A stretch of 64,000 nt of DNA, taken from the NCBI GenBank assembly GCA_905331475.1, contig CAJNYU010001050.1:1-64000 (forward strand), written 5' to 3'. Below, piece after piece: positions 21,637 through 33,176 of the stretch; positions within the stretch are counted from its first letter, which is position 1; each line of letters starts with the position of its first letter. A program made the position numbers and the translations under genes. The notes beneath the pieces are model-generated. The model was given only the letters and a program-made list of their open reading frames with translations, did not search any database and was not told the DNA's origin. This stretch comes from Rotaria socialis. Lineage: Eukaryota > Rotifera > Eurotatoria > Philodinida > Philodinidae.

Positions 21637-23210
21637 TTAATCTACGTCAGTAATTGTTGATAGAGGTACTGAAGGTGCTTTCTTCGAACTTTGTTGAGCA
21701 ACTGTTGTTGGTGATGTCGCCTGTTCATTTGATGCTGTTTTCTTCAATGAACGTTCAAGTAAATAGGCATCCGATGGTTCTAAACGGCGGTAGTATTCAA
21801 CAGCTGTTGAAATAATTTGAAAACCAAATTTTTTATAAAATGATAAAGCAGTTTCATTGTTAATTTGGACATGCCTATAATAAGTAATATATATATAAAC
21901 GAAAAATAACATAGATTAATTATACATACAAATAGATACTGTCAATATTTCCTTCACGTTCACAAACTTTAAATACATGCTCGAGCATTAATGTGCCTAA
22001 GCCGAGTTCACGATATTTAGCAAGAACACCTAATGTCATAATATATAATCGTCGGCGATTTTCCGATAAATCAATACGGCAACAGACGGCACCAACGACA
22101 ATATCATTACAATAAGCTAAAAGAAAAAATTAATTTTCTCTTTCTTGAAATTCATATAATTAACTCATGTACACCGATTAAACAATTAATAGACAAACAT
22201 TTTTAATATCGTGTAAATAATTTATTATCACAGAATATAAATAATGTTCTTTTGTCAGACTTTATATTGATTAATTCGATAAATGATTAATCTATAGTCC
22301 TGACACAAAAAGTCAATTTATATCAACATAATATGTTCGTATGAATTCTATTATTCTCTTCCTGCAGTCGTTACACGAGATGTAAATTCAAAGTTCGTTG
22401 AGTTCTTTTTGAATTTTACACTTCGTTTCTTTGATAATAAAAGAAAACTCGCGCAACGATAGCGCGATCAAGACTAATTTAGCACGATCGTCATATATCA
22501 TAACAATCTGCCAATTGTTACTTTAGTTTTGATCTTTCGCGATGATAATTATTTATAAACTGGCATATAACTGCAAATAATGCGTAAACGTTAACGATCA
22601 GACGTTTCATCAAGAAGATCAATACGGAGTCTGTATAGCGTCGAAGACACTGCTCAATACAGAGATCGTACTTCATATGACACGAAGAAATATCATCGTA
22701 ACATAACGCGATTTACAGCTGTTTGTGTTAACGCGGACGTCAACCGACTAAAGTGAATTAGAACTATCTCACATTAATCCCTCGAGAAATTATCAGCAGC
22801 CATATCTAGCTTGACTCGAATACAAGGAACATAAATACAGTGCTGGCGAAAATTATAGAACAACAAGAGGAATCATCCGGCTCTTATGGTATCGAATTCC
22901 TCTTCGTTGAAAAGTGGTTCAGTCTAGCTTGAACTGGTTACCTAATTTGCATAATTCACCAGCTCCTAATAAATCTTTGTAAAATTTTTCATTATAAGCA
23001 ACTGGAAATACATCCCGATTGAGTACTTTAAGTTGTTTTAGATTATGTTGTGTTATATCGCCTAATTCAATGGTGACACGTTTGACTCTAAACGTTGGGA
23101 CGGAGTTTATTTAGATAAATAGAAAATAAAAATAAAATTTACTTTCGTTTTGCTCGATTTTCTTTTGATTCATTATTATTATTACTATTCATGGCAATAG
23201 TATTTGTCAT
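21637..23210 (-). CDS. NAA50: N-alpha-acetyltransferase 50 (NatE catalytic subunit)
   Basis: Exons 23210-23143, 23087-22942, 22116-21930 and 21874-21637 join to 639 nt, 212 aa. After a 22-residue polar leader the GNAT fold follows the NAA50 pattern closely: VTIELGDITQHNLKQLKVLN, FPVAYNEKFYKD, CNDIVVGAVCCRID, RRLYIMTLGVLAKYRELGLG and IYLHVQINNETALSFYKKFG. The acetyl-CoA loop R-x-x-G-x-G is present in YRELGLG, and the Y-I-M-T-L strand and Tyr of YLHVQ match the family's active-site environment. The enzyme acetylates N-termini that keep their initiator Met, often in the NatA complex. A C-terminal ~40-residue Ser/Thr/Gln tail is extra. Intron 2 is long (825 bp); the other two are about 55 bp. It lies 80 bp from the end of EIF2A, on the same strand. 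Confidence 0.93.
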
Positions 23211-23290
23211 ATCTAGAAAAAAAAACGAATAAACAAAGTTAACAGTTTTCATGTTTATAAAAGATTCTTTTGAAATATTTTTTTTAATAT

Positions 23291-25737
23291 TTAAAGTCTT
23301 AAATTTTCTAATTCTTCTATAAATTCGTTTTCACGTTTGACTTTTTCCATTTGATCAACCTCAAGTTTATCACCGTTGGCTAATCGTTCTTTAAGACCTT
23401 TTATTTGTTGTAATTTCTAAATATTCAAAAATGTTAAACTACGAATTCATCATTAAGAATCATACTTTATGTATATTTTTGATCTTTTTATCTTTTTCAA
23501 GATCTCCGGTAAATAATTCTTCAACACCTCCAGGTTTCGGCACACGCGGTGCTTGATGAATCACAGGTTTCGCCGGTGCCTCGTCATGTAATTTAGCTGC
23601 TTGCCGAGTTGTTTGTCGAAGATGTGGTGGTCTATAAGCACCGGCTGCTTTCGCTATAAAACAAATTTAGATAGAACATGACGTTGTAAAGTTTTTTGTT
23701 TTCAATGGAACCATGTCTAGACAATAGACGACCTTCTCAGTGATGATGTATCCAACGAAGCGCTTCTTACTCTCGGTTTATTATATTTTTAGTCGCTCGA
23801 AAATGATCTCATTAGTATATTACGTTTTCCTGGTGCAGAACCATCGTCGGATTTGAGTGGTGCTCGTTGACCGCGAGCATAATTTCCCGGTTGCCATAAA
23901 ACTTGCCACAGTTCTTGATTTTCATTTGTTTTATATTCATAAACAAGTTCACCCGTCATACGCCAAACCTTGAAACTAAAACAACGTTTAGAATGACCAA
24001 GATTTTTATATTTCCATGGCTATTATTCTTACCCATTTTTCACTCTTAAACGTGGAGCTGTCGTAGCAGTGACAAAATGAAAATTATCATAACACCATTG
24101 AAAATGTGTTGTATCAAGTGCATCAATTTGAGATATACGTTTACGATCTTTCATATTCCTATAGTTTTGATGTTTATTATGAACAGATAATTTAATTTTT
24201 TAGTTTACCAAATTTCCATATTCCCAGCAACGTTTCCAAAGCCACACAGAGCCAGATGTATACCATCGAAACTGTAATATGCAATATTTTTTGCTCCGGA
24301 ACTAAGTTCCCAGGCAATGTCACATTTAGAATTGAATACTGTCGCTTTCGACGGCATAACTTAAAGAAAAAAAATGGTTCTTTATAATGATACAAATTTA
24401 GACATACATCCATAAACAACACAAAATTCATCGGCAACAGGTGACCATTCCATGCTGTATACAGGACCTGATTTACCTGCGAAAAAAATTATTGTTGATG
24501 GTTTTCTTTTTTGTTCCAGATCATTACTTACTTAATTGAACATTACTACTGTCACCATTGCGATTCAAATGTTGAAGCATTGTATCACCATAGTAACTAT
24601 TCTCCGACATATCTGTACTACAAAGTACAAGTAAGGCTGATCCTAAATCAATAGAAAAATGAGTTTTTTTAGATCAATAGAAAGCAAGACTTTAATTCAA
24701 CCTTTGAAATTCCATTTCATATTAACATGATCAAAATTAAAAAAACTTTTGCTTGCAATGGTTGATTTTAAATCAGGATAAGTAAGTAGTCGAACACAAT
24801 CTGGTATACCCTATATTAAACAATCGCTAAGATTAGCGAATAGGGTTTTTTTTCTGGGTTCATTTACCTTTTTACCTTTGATAAATGCAGCTATGGTATA
24901 TGGTGGATTACTGTTACCCATACTAAATACTTGTAACCCTTCAATACTCAATCGATTAACATAACGCTCTTGAATTAAACAAAAATTTAGCAATAAAATT
25001 CTTTTTTTCTTATTACAATTTACCAAAATTTGGTGTTTCATAAAACCATACTTGATTAGTTTGTATACGACCGAATATAACTTCATCATGTGACCAAATC
25101 GGAGCCCTGAAGAATACAAAAAAGGTCTCAAGCCTCTTTTCGTTTTGTTGGTGCGAAATTTGTTCTTACCATTCACTTTGTTTTTTTTGAACATAAGATC
25201 CTACTAGTTCGCCATTGCTCGATTTATAAATAGATAAATTTGGTTTTTCATCTTCACCTGCTACAGCTATTTTCAAGAAAATAATTTCTTTTTTTGCGTC
25301 AAAATTTTCATCTTACTTTACATACTCGTAAATGGTTCAAACAATAGTAAATATGTATCTTGTGGACTGTATTCTATAGCGCTAATTCTTCGTTTTGATA
25401 ATTCATACAAAATTTTACGTGTATTGCAACAGTAAACTTGAATACTAAAAATAAAATTTTTATTTATTTTTTCTGTCTTAAGAAACTAACATTTCTTTAT
25501 TAGAAATAACAAATTGATGGCCAGTACGACTAAAACATGATAAACGACAATTTTCAACATCAAAACTTTCAATTTTGCTAACATCAGCTTTATCAGCTGG
25601 ACTTGTTACTAATTGAACAGCACCTGGCCCACGAACTAGAACGAACAGAATAGCGGTTGCTTTTCCATTTTAATAAATTCAATAAATCTACCTGCTAATA
25701 ACGGAACTGAACATGTATTTGATACCGCACAAGCCAT
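23291..25737 (-). CDS. EIF2A: Eukaryotic translation initiation factor 2A
   Basis: About ten short exons read continuously. Early exons give an N-terminal WD-like propeller: RGPGAVQLV, CFSRTGHQFVISN, then SAIEYSPQDTYLLLFEPF. The middle carries GPVYSMEWSPVADEFCVVYG, MPSKATVFN and NMEIW. Later parts include TTHFQWCYDNFHFVTATTAP, RLRVKNGFKVWRMTGELVYEY and ELWQVLWQPGNY. The C-terminus has AYRPPHLRQ, a charged linker, then KDKKIKNIHKKLQQIKGLKE and a coiled tail ending EELENLRL, all as in EIF2A. The protein helps deliver initiator or Leu-tRNA to 40S subunits under stress. The start is the ATG at 25737, ahead of ACAVSNTCSVPLL. It is divergent from ELP4, with about 200 bp between start codons. The start and one middle intron (about 23655-23840) are less certain. 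Confidence 0.9.
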
Positions 25738-25941
25738 ACGAAAATCTACCTTCGCTTCAAATTCCAATCAAATAAATAAATATTTTTTCTATTGTTTAGT
25801 ATTTCATTGAATCAACGACATCTATACTAAATTTTAACCAATCAGAAATATGTGACGATCAATTTTTCAAAAAATAAACACAACGCTTGCTCTCTCTCAT
25901 ACATACATAAATTTGTTACTCATATTTTTTCGCTTCGAACT
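25738..25941. promoter_or_regulatory. Likely bidirectional promoter of EIF2A and ELP4
   Basis: The 204 bp between the start codons must hold the 5' ends of both divergent genes. It contains no repeat and no other gene. No individual element (TATA box or Inr) can be identified with confidence. Confidence 0.5.
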
Positions 25942-26955
25942 ATGTCGATTACGTTTAAGAAGAAAGTTTCTTCAACAGCAACTACTCGTCTACCGTCTGG
26001 TACGCGATTAAATTCAAATGGTACATTGTTACTAACATCAACCGGCATATCATCCCTGGATACATTTATTGGTGAAGGTTTACCGATTGGTTCACTTACA
26101 GTTATATATGAAGATAAATATTCGAATATATCAGATTCAATTTTACGTTGTTATCTGTCGGAAGGTATCTACAATAAACACGATTTATGCGTAGCCGCAT
26201 TACGAACGGATCCAACAGAAAATTTACCAACGAAAGAAGAATATACGCCAACCGATGATTCTCCCAGTGATAAAATGAAAATTGCCTGGCGCTATGAAAA
26301 TCTTTCGACAATCAATTCATCGACGACAACAAATATTCATTATGATTTACAAACTACAAAATCCATACCGAACGAGCTCGTCGAACAAATAAAAATACAT
26401 AAATTAACATTGAATGAATATAAACAATCTCAACCAGCAATATCCTATAGAAATTATTTACTCAAATCTCTTCAACAACTTCTAACAACAAATTATTCAT
26501 CTCAACATGCTGATAAACGTATTCTTCGTATTGCTATTCAATCATTATCATTATCGTTATTCGATGATGATGATTTACACCATGCGGACGAATTATTTTC
26601 ATTTTTATATCATCTTCGAATATTACTACGAACATCATTAGCAACATGTGTGATAACATTGAATGAAAAATCGAAATTATTTGAAACCGTCGCTGATATC
26701 GTATTTGAATGTAAATTATCGAATACAATTCATAGTGATTATGTCGGTTTTTGTCAATTAATTAAATTACCAAAATTAAATACGGTTCAACCGTTTATTC
26801 CTGACACGTGGGACATAGGAATAAAATTAATAAAACATCGCAAGAATATTATTTTCGAAAAATATTCTATACCACCGGATCTCAGTGAAGATGCAAGTCG
26901 AGATGAGAAAAATAAAAATTTTTCATGTTCATCATCATCGAAATTGGATTTTTAA
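25942..26955 (+). CDS. ELP4: Elongator complex protein 4
   Basis: A single-exon gene of 337 aa if started at the ATG before SITFKKKVSS; an ATG 90 bp upstream is in frame but the extra residues look unlike the family. Diagnostic stretches are GTRLNSNGTLLLTSTGISSL, GLPIGSLTVIYEDKYSN, KMKIAWRYE, the RILRIAIQSLSLSLFDDD strand, FLYHLRILLRTSLATCVIT and the end IPPDLSEDASR ... KLDF. It adopts a RecA-like fold without a working Walker A motif and forms the Elp456 ring that helps Elongator modify wobble uridines of tRNAs. Length is a little below the human protein. The next gene starts 65 bp downstream. Confidence 0.93.
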   Translation: MSITFKKKVSSTATTRLPSGTRLNSNGTLLLTSTGISSLDTFIGEGLPIGSLTVIYEDKYSNISDSILRCYLSEGIYNKHDLCVAALRTDPTENLPTKEEYTPTDDSPSDKMKIAWRYENLSTINSSTTTNIHYDLQTTKSIPNELVEQIKIHKLTLNEYKQSQPAISYRNYLLKSLQQLLTTNYSSQHADKRILRIAIQSLSLSLFDDDDLHHADELFSFLYHLRILLRTSLATCVITLNEKSKLFETVADIVFECKLSNTIHSDYVGFCQLIKLPKLNTVQPFIPDTWDIGIKLIKHRKNIIFEKYSIPPDLSEDASRDEKNKNFSCSSSSKLDF

Positions 26956-27019
26956 AAAATCGATTTTTTTCTGTTTTTCTATTCTAGATTGAAAATTTGT
27001 TTTTTTTTATTTATTTGTC

Positions 27020-28714
27020 ATGGACGAAGAAGAAGACGATACGTCATCGTTTCGTGCACATATGTTCGATTTGTCAATTAAACGATCGAATAGTTCGCCT
27101 GCTCTTCCTTTACTTGTTAATACTGCTGAGTAAGAGATAAGTCTTTTTTCTTTTACGATATTGACTTTTTTCTCTTTTCTAGAAATGATATGCAATTTGA
27201 TGATGCTGATTTTTGTGATGCAAAGCTACGTCGGCATAGTTCATCATTTGTAAGTGTAAATCATAGGACGTTTTCTGAACGATAGTTGTTCTTTTTTTTT
27301 GTAGAGTTCTCATCAGTCTCGTCTTAGTCGTTTTGCTCATATCATGAAAAATGAATTAGCCAATCCTATTGTCGACGAAGCTTCTCAAGAACGGTATGTT
27401 GCTGTTAAATTAAAACTAAACTTGTGCATCGTTATTTCTTTTTTTTTAGTGATTTACATGATAATCTTAAAATGTCGATATCATTTACAGATTTAGCAGT
27501 TGGAGTAAGTTTATCGAAAAAAAAAGAAAAATGGAAAGTGTTAAAATTGAATTTTTTAGGATGAACAACAGTCACAACAACCAGCTCAGTTAATCGATAG
27601 TCGGCGGTCATCAGTAAATAGTTCCGATTCATCTAATCTCTGCTATTCATGTTCGCCGAGCCCATCAACTCCTGCTCGGCCTTGTGCTGTTGTCAGTAAT
27701 CAAAGAGTAAGTCGAACGAATTCGTAAAATAAATTATTCTCTTTTTTTTCTCCCTCTCTTATAGCAATGCTATAGTCCAGCTCTTCAACAGCAAGTTGCG
27801 CCCTTTCAATGTTACTTAGCTTCTCCACCTAGTCGTTCACAAAGTCCTATTGGAATGGCGACCACTACAAATAATAACAATAGTTCATCAACTAAACTCA
27901 CATCTTTTCCACCTAATCTTAAGCGAAAACGTAAGTCGACGAAATTTCTTTCGCATTTTCCATGTTTTCATTTTCTAGAAGCCGATGAATCAACAGCAAC
28001 AACTGGATCAGGAAGTAAAAAATCTAGAATAGGCAGTGATAATGAATCATTATTCGGGCCAACAAATTCACCGTAAGTATTCGAGATATTGAAATACGCC
28101 TTATTTGAGGTAACGCGTTTTTTAGCGAATCACCATCTGGTCTAATTGATTCGAATGCAAATCTACTAACAACTCAACAATCACTAAATCTACTTTCGTC
28201 TGTTGGTCCATCATTATCTTCGTCTTCTTCTTCTTCTTCATCGTCGTCAACGAACATTCACAATGATAATTCACATTTCAATCCGATACAAAATTCTGAT
28301 AACGATATGTTTCCTCCTCCAAATTCTCCTAGCCTTTGTCCAAGTCCAACAAATTCCACGTGTTCGTCCTCATCATCGACATTCACTCCCATATCGCCAG
28401 CGTCGACAACATCTTCATCATCAACATTTTTACTTTTACCGGCAAGTTTTAATCGTTCAACAGTTATTTCATCTATGCAATCATCAACATTAATTATTCA
28501 GTCAACCACTAATCCTATCAGCATAAATACAAACTATTCAAAAATAAAATCCTCCAATCAACTTCAACGTGATCGTTCACTTGATGAACCATTATCTGTT
28601 CTATTACCAAGACCAACACCAACAACAACTCAACAAAAATCACCAAATTCATCATCATCTAAACAACAATTTTTCTTTTCATCAGATGACAATAATTCTA
28701 CGACTGCTCAATGA
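27020..28714 (+). CDS. PABIR: PABIR / FAM122-family PP2A regulator
   Basis: Eight exons (27020-27129, 27183-27249, 27305-27393, 27450-27504, 27560-27706, 27765-27930, 27979-28072, 28126-28714) join to 1317 nt, 438 aa. FAM122 landmarks come in the right order: KRSNSSPALPLL near residue 21, LRRHSSSF, SRLSRFAHIMKNELANPI (the short linear motif/helix region that contacts the B55 subunit of PP2A), SISFTDL, QCYSPALQQQV, SRSQSPI and NLKRKR. The family inhibits PP2A-B55 and affects mitotic entry. The C-terminal ~200 residues are Ser/Thr/Asn-rich low complexity, longer than in vertebrate proteins. Introns are 50-60 bp. Confidence 0.85.
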
Positions 28715-29247
28715 GAATTTGCTGATTGTTTTTGTGTACAAAGTGTTATGTTTATTTTCTTTTTTGGTCGAATTTTGATTTTCTTTTCTTTTCACATGAT
28801 GTGCTCACTACTCCTATGGCGCTTCCATCGTTTATTTGTGTTCTCTCTCTCTCTCTCTCTCTCGTTCTGCTTTGCATCATTCCAAAACAAAAGCAAATGC
28901 TGTTTATCAACTTTTCAAAATAGTAACATGTTATATATATATAAAACAAATGCTTTCTTCTTCTTACATATATACATATATATATATATATATAAATACC
29001 AATGCCACGAACTTGTGTGGTGAATTGAAAACCAATAAGTAACTTGCGTGTTTTTTGTCTTCTTGTCTTTGTATGTAGCCTGTAGTCTTTTTCTTTATTT
29101 GTGAACTTATATACACATATATTGTTTGCTCCAATCCTTTGAATATATATATACGTTGAGCTTTCACTCTTCTATTTACCCTTGAAACACATGTATTTAC
29201 ACCAGAAAACGCATATTGGGAAAAGACGAAATTTAAGAGAATTATAG
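28715..29247. other. 3' flank of the PABIR gene with CT and TA microsatellites
   Basis: A (CT)n run lies at about 28843-28862 and (TA)n-type runs at 28932-28942 and 28971-28995. Overlapping open frames on both strands here are microsatellite artefacts. No gene or element is seen. Confidence 0.6.
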
Positions 29248-30457
<1,210 letters not shown>

Positions 30458-30605
30458 AATTTTAGTAAAAAAACAGCTATTATCTTAGTTAAATAGACGC
30501 CCGAGTATTTATCTTTTACCTGACAGCGAATAGCTCGTCTTTTTTTTATACTTAAAAATTTTATTCATGTGGTTTTTGTTTTAGATTTAAGAAAGAATCA
30601 TTCCA

Positions 30606-31184
30606 ATGGAATTAAACAGCGAAATAGAAGAAGACTTGCGTCGTTTAAACAATTCAACATCTATTGCCGATAACCAATACGAAGAATTAATTGATAAGAT
30701 TTTTTCAATATTTACATCGGCAAATTCTAATATTGAATTTTCGACTTCATTTGATAGACGTCTTGTATCATCTATACTAACATTTATATTCGAATGCGTT
30801 AAATATGATTTTGATGAAACATCGATTCGTTCGAAATTAGACGATTTACAATTTACAAATAAAATTCGTCAAGATCGATTTTTAAATCAATTCAATAAAA
30901 ATCTACCAGTGATTCAATTATATCTTAAACAAAAATCCATCGAACACGATCGTTTATTAGACGTAAATTGGCGGTTAGATTTACAATTGAAAACAAATTA
31001 TACTGATAAACTATTACAACCGATTTATATTCTCGATTGGACTAAACGAGAAAAATATACAACTAAAATCGATCATATTCAATTCAGTTGTTCACAAGAA
31101 AGTTTACAAGAGCTTTTAGAAAAATTAAAAGATGCTCAAAGTGTTCTTCATCAAATGCAATATCAGCAACAAACTAAAAAATGA
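30606..31184 (+). CDS. COMMD3: COMM domain-containing protein 3
   Basis: A single-exon 192-aa protein, the size of human COMMD3 (195 aa). The C-terminal COMM domain contains DVNWRLDLQLKTNYTDKLLQ, IYILDW and HIQFSCSQESLQELLEKLKD, which match COMMD3 better than other family members (it keeps the SWRLEYQIKTN-like and FSCS-QLQDL-like blocks). The N-terminal ~120 residues are helical, as expected. COMMD proteins build the Commander complex for endosomal recycling with Retriever. It starts 149 bp after GALT and ends 226 bp before MRPL45. Confidence 0.88.
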   Translation: MELNSEIEEDLRRLNNSTSIADNQYEELIDKIFSIFTSANSNIEFSTSFDRRLVSSILTFIFECVKYDFDETSIRSKLDDLQFTNKIRQDRFLNQFNKNLPVIQLYLKQKSIEHDRLLDVNWRLDLQLKTNYTDKLLQPIYILDWTKREKYTTKIDHIQFSCSQESLQELLEKLKDAQSVLHQMQYQQQTKK

Positions 31185-31409
31185 TTTTCTTTTTTATAAA
31201 AATTTTATTTTTGAATGAATTCTACTCGATTAAATCTTATCAACGTATTATTTTTCATTGTTAGCTATTATAAAAAAATCGATTTTTGAAAATTTGAATT
31301 TTTTCATCGAATAAAACCTGCATAGAACGTTCGATCACTTAGCCGGTTATGTATTTCAGAGGTTTTGATATGCATCTATTCATTTCTAGAGCAGATTATC
31401 TGATTTTTC

Positions 31410-32813
31410 ATGGCATTGAATCTCTTTCGGTCCAGTTCATTAACTACGAATAATCGTCAGTTAATAATCGCATTAATTAATATTCGTACACATTACACCA
31501 AAACACCTAATCATCATACAAAAGAGAAGTGGCGACCGTTTCGACGAGAAAAAATTCTTGATGTAAACATTTTCATCTTCATTTATTCAGTTCATTTTTT
31601 GTGTATCTTTTAGATTGACCTACCGGATTTTGATAAAGACCGAAAATTACGTACATATACATTACAAGAACAAAGAGAATATTTTAAACGTGAAGGCATC
31701 CCTCCTGTTCGTGGTGCTGAATATAAACCACTTTTCATCGATGCGTCAAGTACAAATTTACAAATACGAATTATTAAATAATTGATTATTTGATTTTTCT
31801 AGCGGAAGCATTTGAAGCCTATGTACCACCTGAAGGAGATGGGAAAGCATCATTAATGTCTAAAGATGTAAAATTGTTTGATTTCATAGGGCAACAATGA
31901 ATTCTAATATCAATATTTTTAGAGATTAAATCAATTTTATACATCATTAAAAAAGAATATAACTACTAGAAAACATTCGAGTACGATTCGCAAACATGAG
32001 CCTGATTTTGAACCATTGCTATTTGCTGAAATTGCTCAACAAAAATATATCGATGCACATCAAGCACTAATGGAGTAAATCAATTTCTTGTTCGTTTGTA
32101 AATAAAACTTATTTAAATATTCTTCTTTGTTTTTAGTCGTGATGAAGAACGTCTAATTCAATTAGTAACACCGGGATCGTTTTCAGTGAATAGAATTCAT
32201 TGAATTATTTTCTTCAACAAATATTCTTTTCATTTATTAGCAAATGGGTCGAGGTCTTCGATATAAAACTTTACGTTGGAAATGGGTTGACGAAATCGAA
32301 CCATCTTATGTTGTGTCAATAAAAAGTGGAGAAATTCTCAAAGGTATGACTATGGCACAAATCACTGTACGAATGCATTCAAAACAAGTAAGCTATTATT
32401 TCTCTCGCACAGTAAAAAATCATTCGTTTTGTTAGACTTGTGCAATTTATGATCGATTTGGTCGTTTAATGTTTGGCAATGAAACACTACCAAAAGATGT
32501 ACTTGAATATGTTGTTTTTGAACGTGTATTAACATTTTCTCATAGTCAATGGCGTGTTCATTCGAAAATATTACCATCATGGTTACCACCGTCAGATCCA
32601 TTATTATATACATTTGAGAAACCAGACATAAAATATATCGATGAAGATATTCCAACAGATGCAGTTGAAGATGAAAAAAAACGAGATCAAATTGCTAAAG
32701 AACAAGAAACAACAACGAGAACAATACCGGGACCAGGCGAATTGAAAACACCAATACCAAATCTTAGCGATATAAGTCAACACAATAGAAAAAGAACTAT
32801 TGGTTATTCGTAA
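31410..32813 (+). CDS. MRPL45: Mitochondrial ribosomal protein mL45
   Basis: Seven exons (31410-31562, 31614-31749, 31803-31867, 31923-32074, 32137-32185, 32241-32387, 32436-32813) total 1080 nt, 359 aa. A Ser/Thr/Arg-rich presequence ([11 protein letters not shown]) is followed by [33 protein letters not shown], then the Tim44-like fold: [46 protein letters not shown] and [14 protein letters not shown]. These are mL45 hallmarks; the protein anchors the mitoribosome at the inner membrane. A charged C-terminal extension of about 60 residues is present. One exon is only 49 nt. Confidence 0.93.
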
Positions 32814-33176
32814 TTTTTCTTTTGAATGTGTTATAAAAAAAATAAAATTAGACTGATTTCAACGGAATGTATTTTAACTTGGAAAAACAACAGAGCTCAT
32901 AGTCGAATGAATAAAAATTATATAAGATTTCGAAGTGGAAATCGTGAATATCAACACGAAGATTGAACGGCAACCATTCATATTAAGATGTCTTTTAAAC
33001 TTGATAGACTTCGGTGTTGTACAGATTCTAGAAAAAGCGTCTCAATACAGTCATCAGTTTTCTTTTGATTTTGAATTGTCCAAGATTAGTCATGATTTGT
33101 GGGAAACACTTAATATATTTCTGGTGCTTGGTGATTTTTACTATATAAGCATAGTTCTTTACATTTTCTGGTTTAT
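32814..33176. other. Intergenic between two convergent genes
   Basis: AATAAA-like sequences near 32838 suit the MRPL45 3' end. No feature is otherwise seen. Confidence 0.5.
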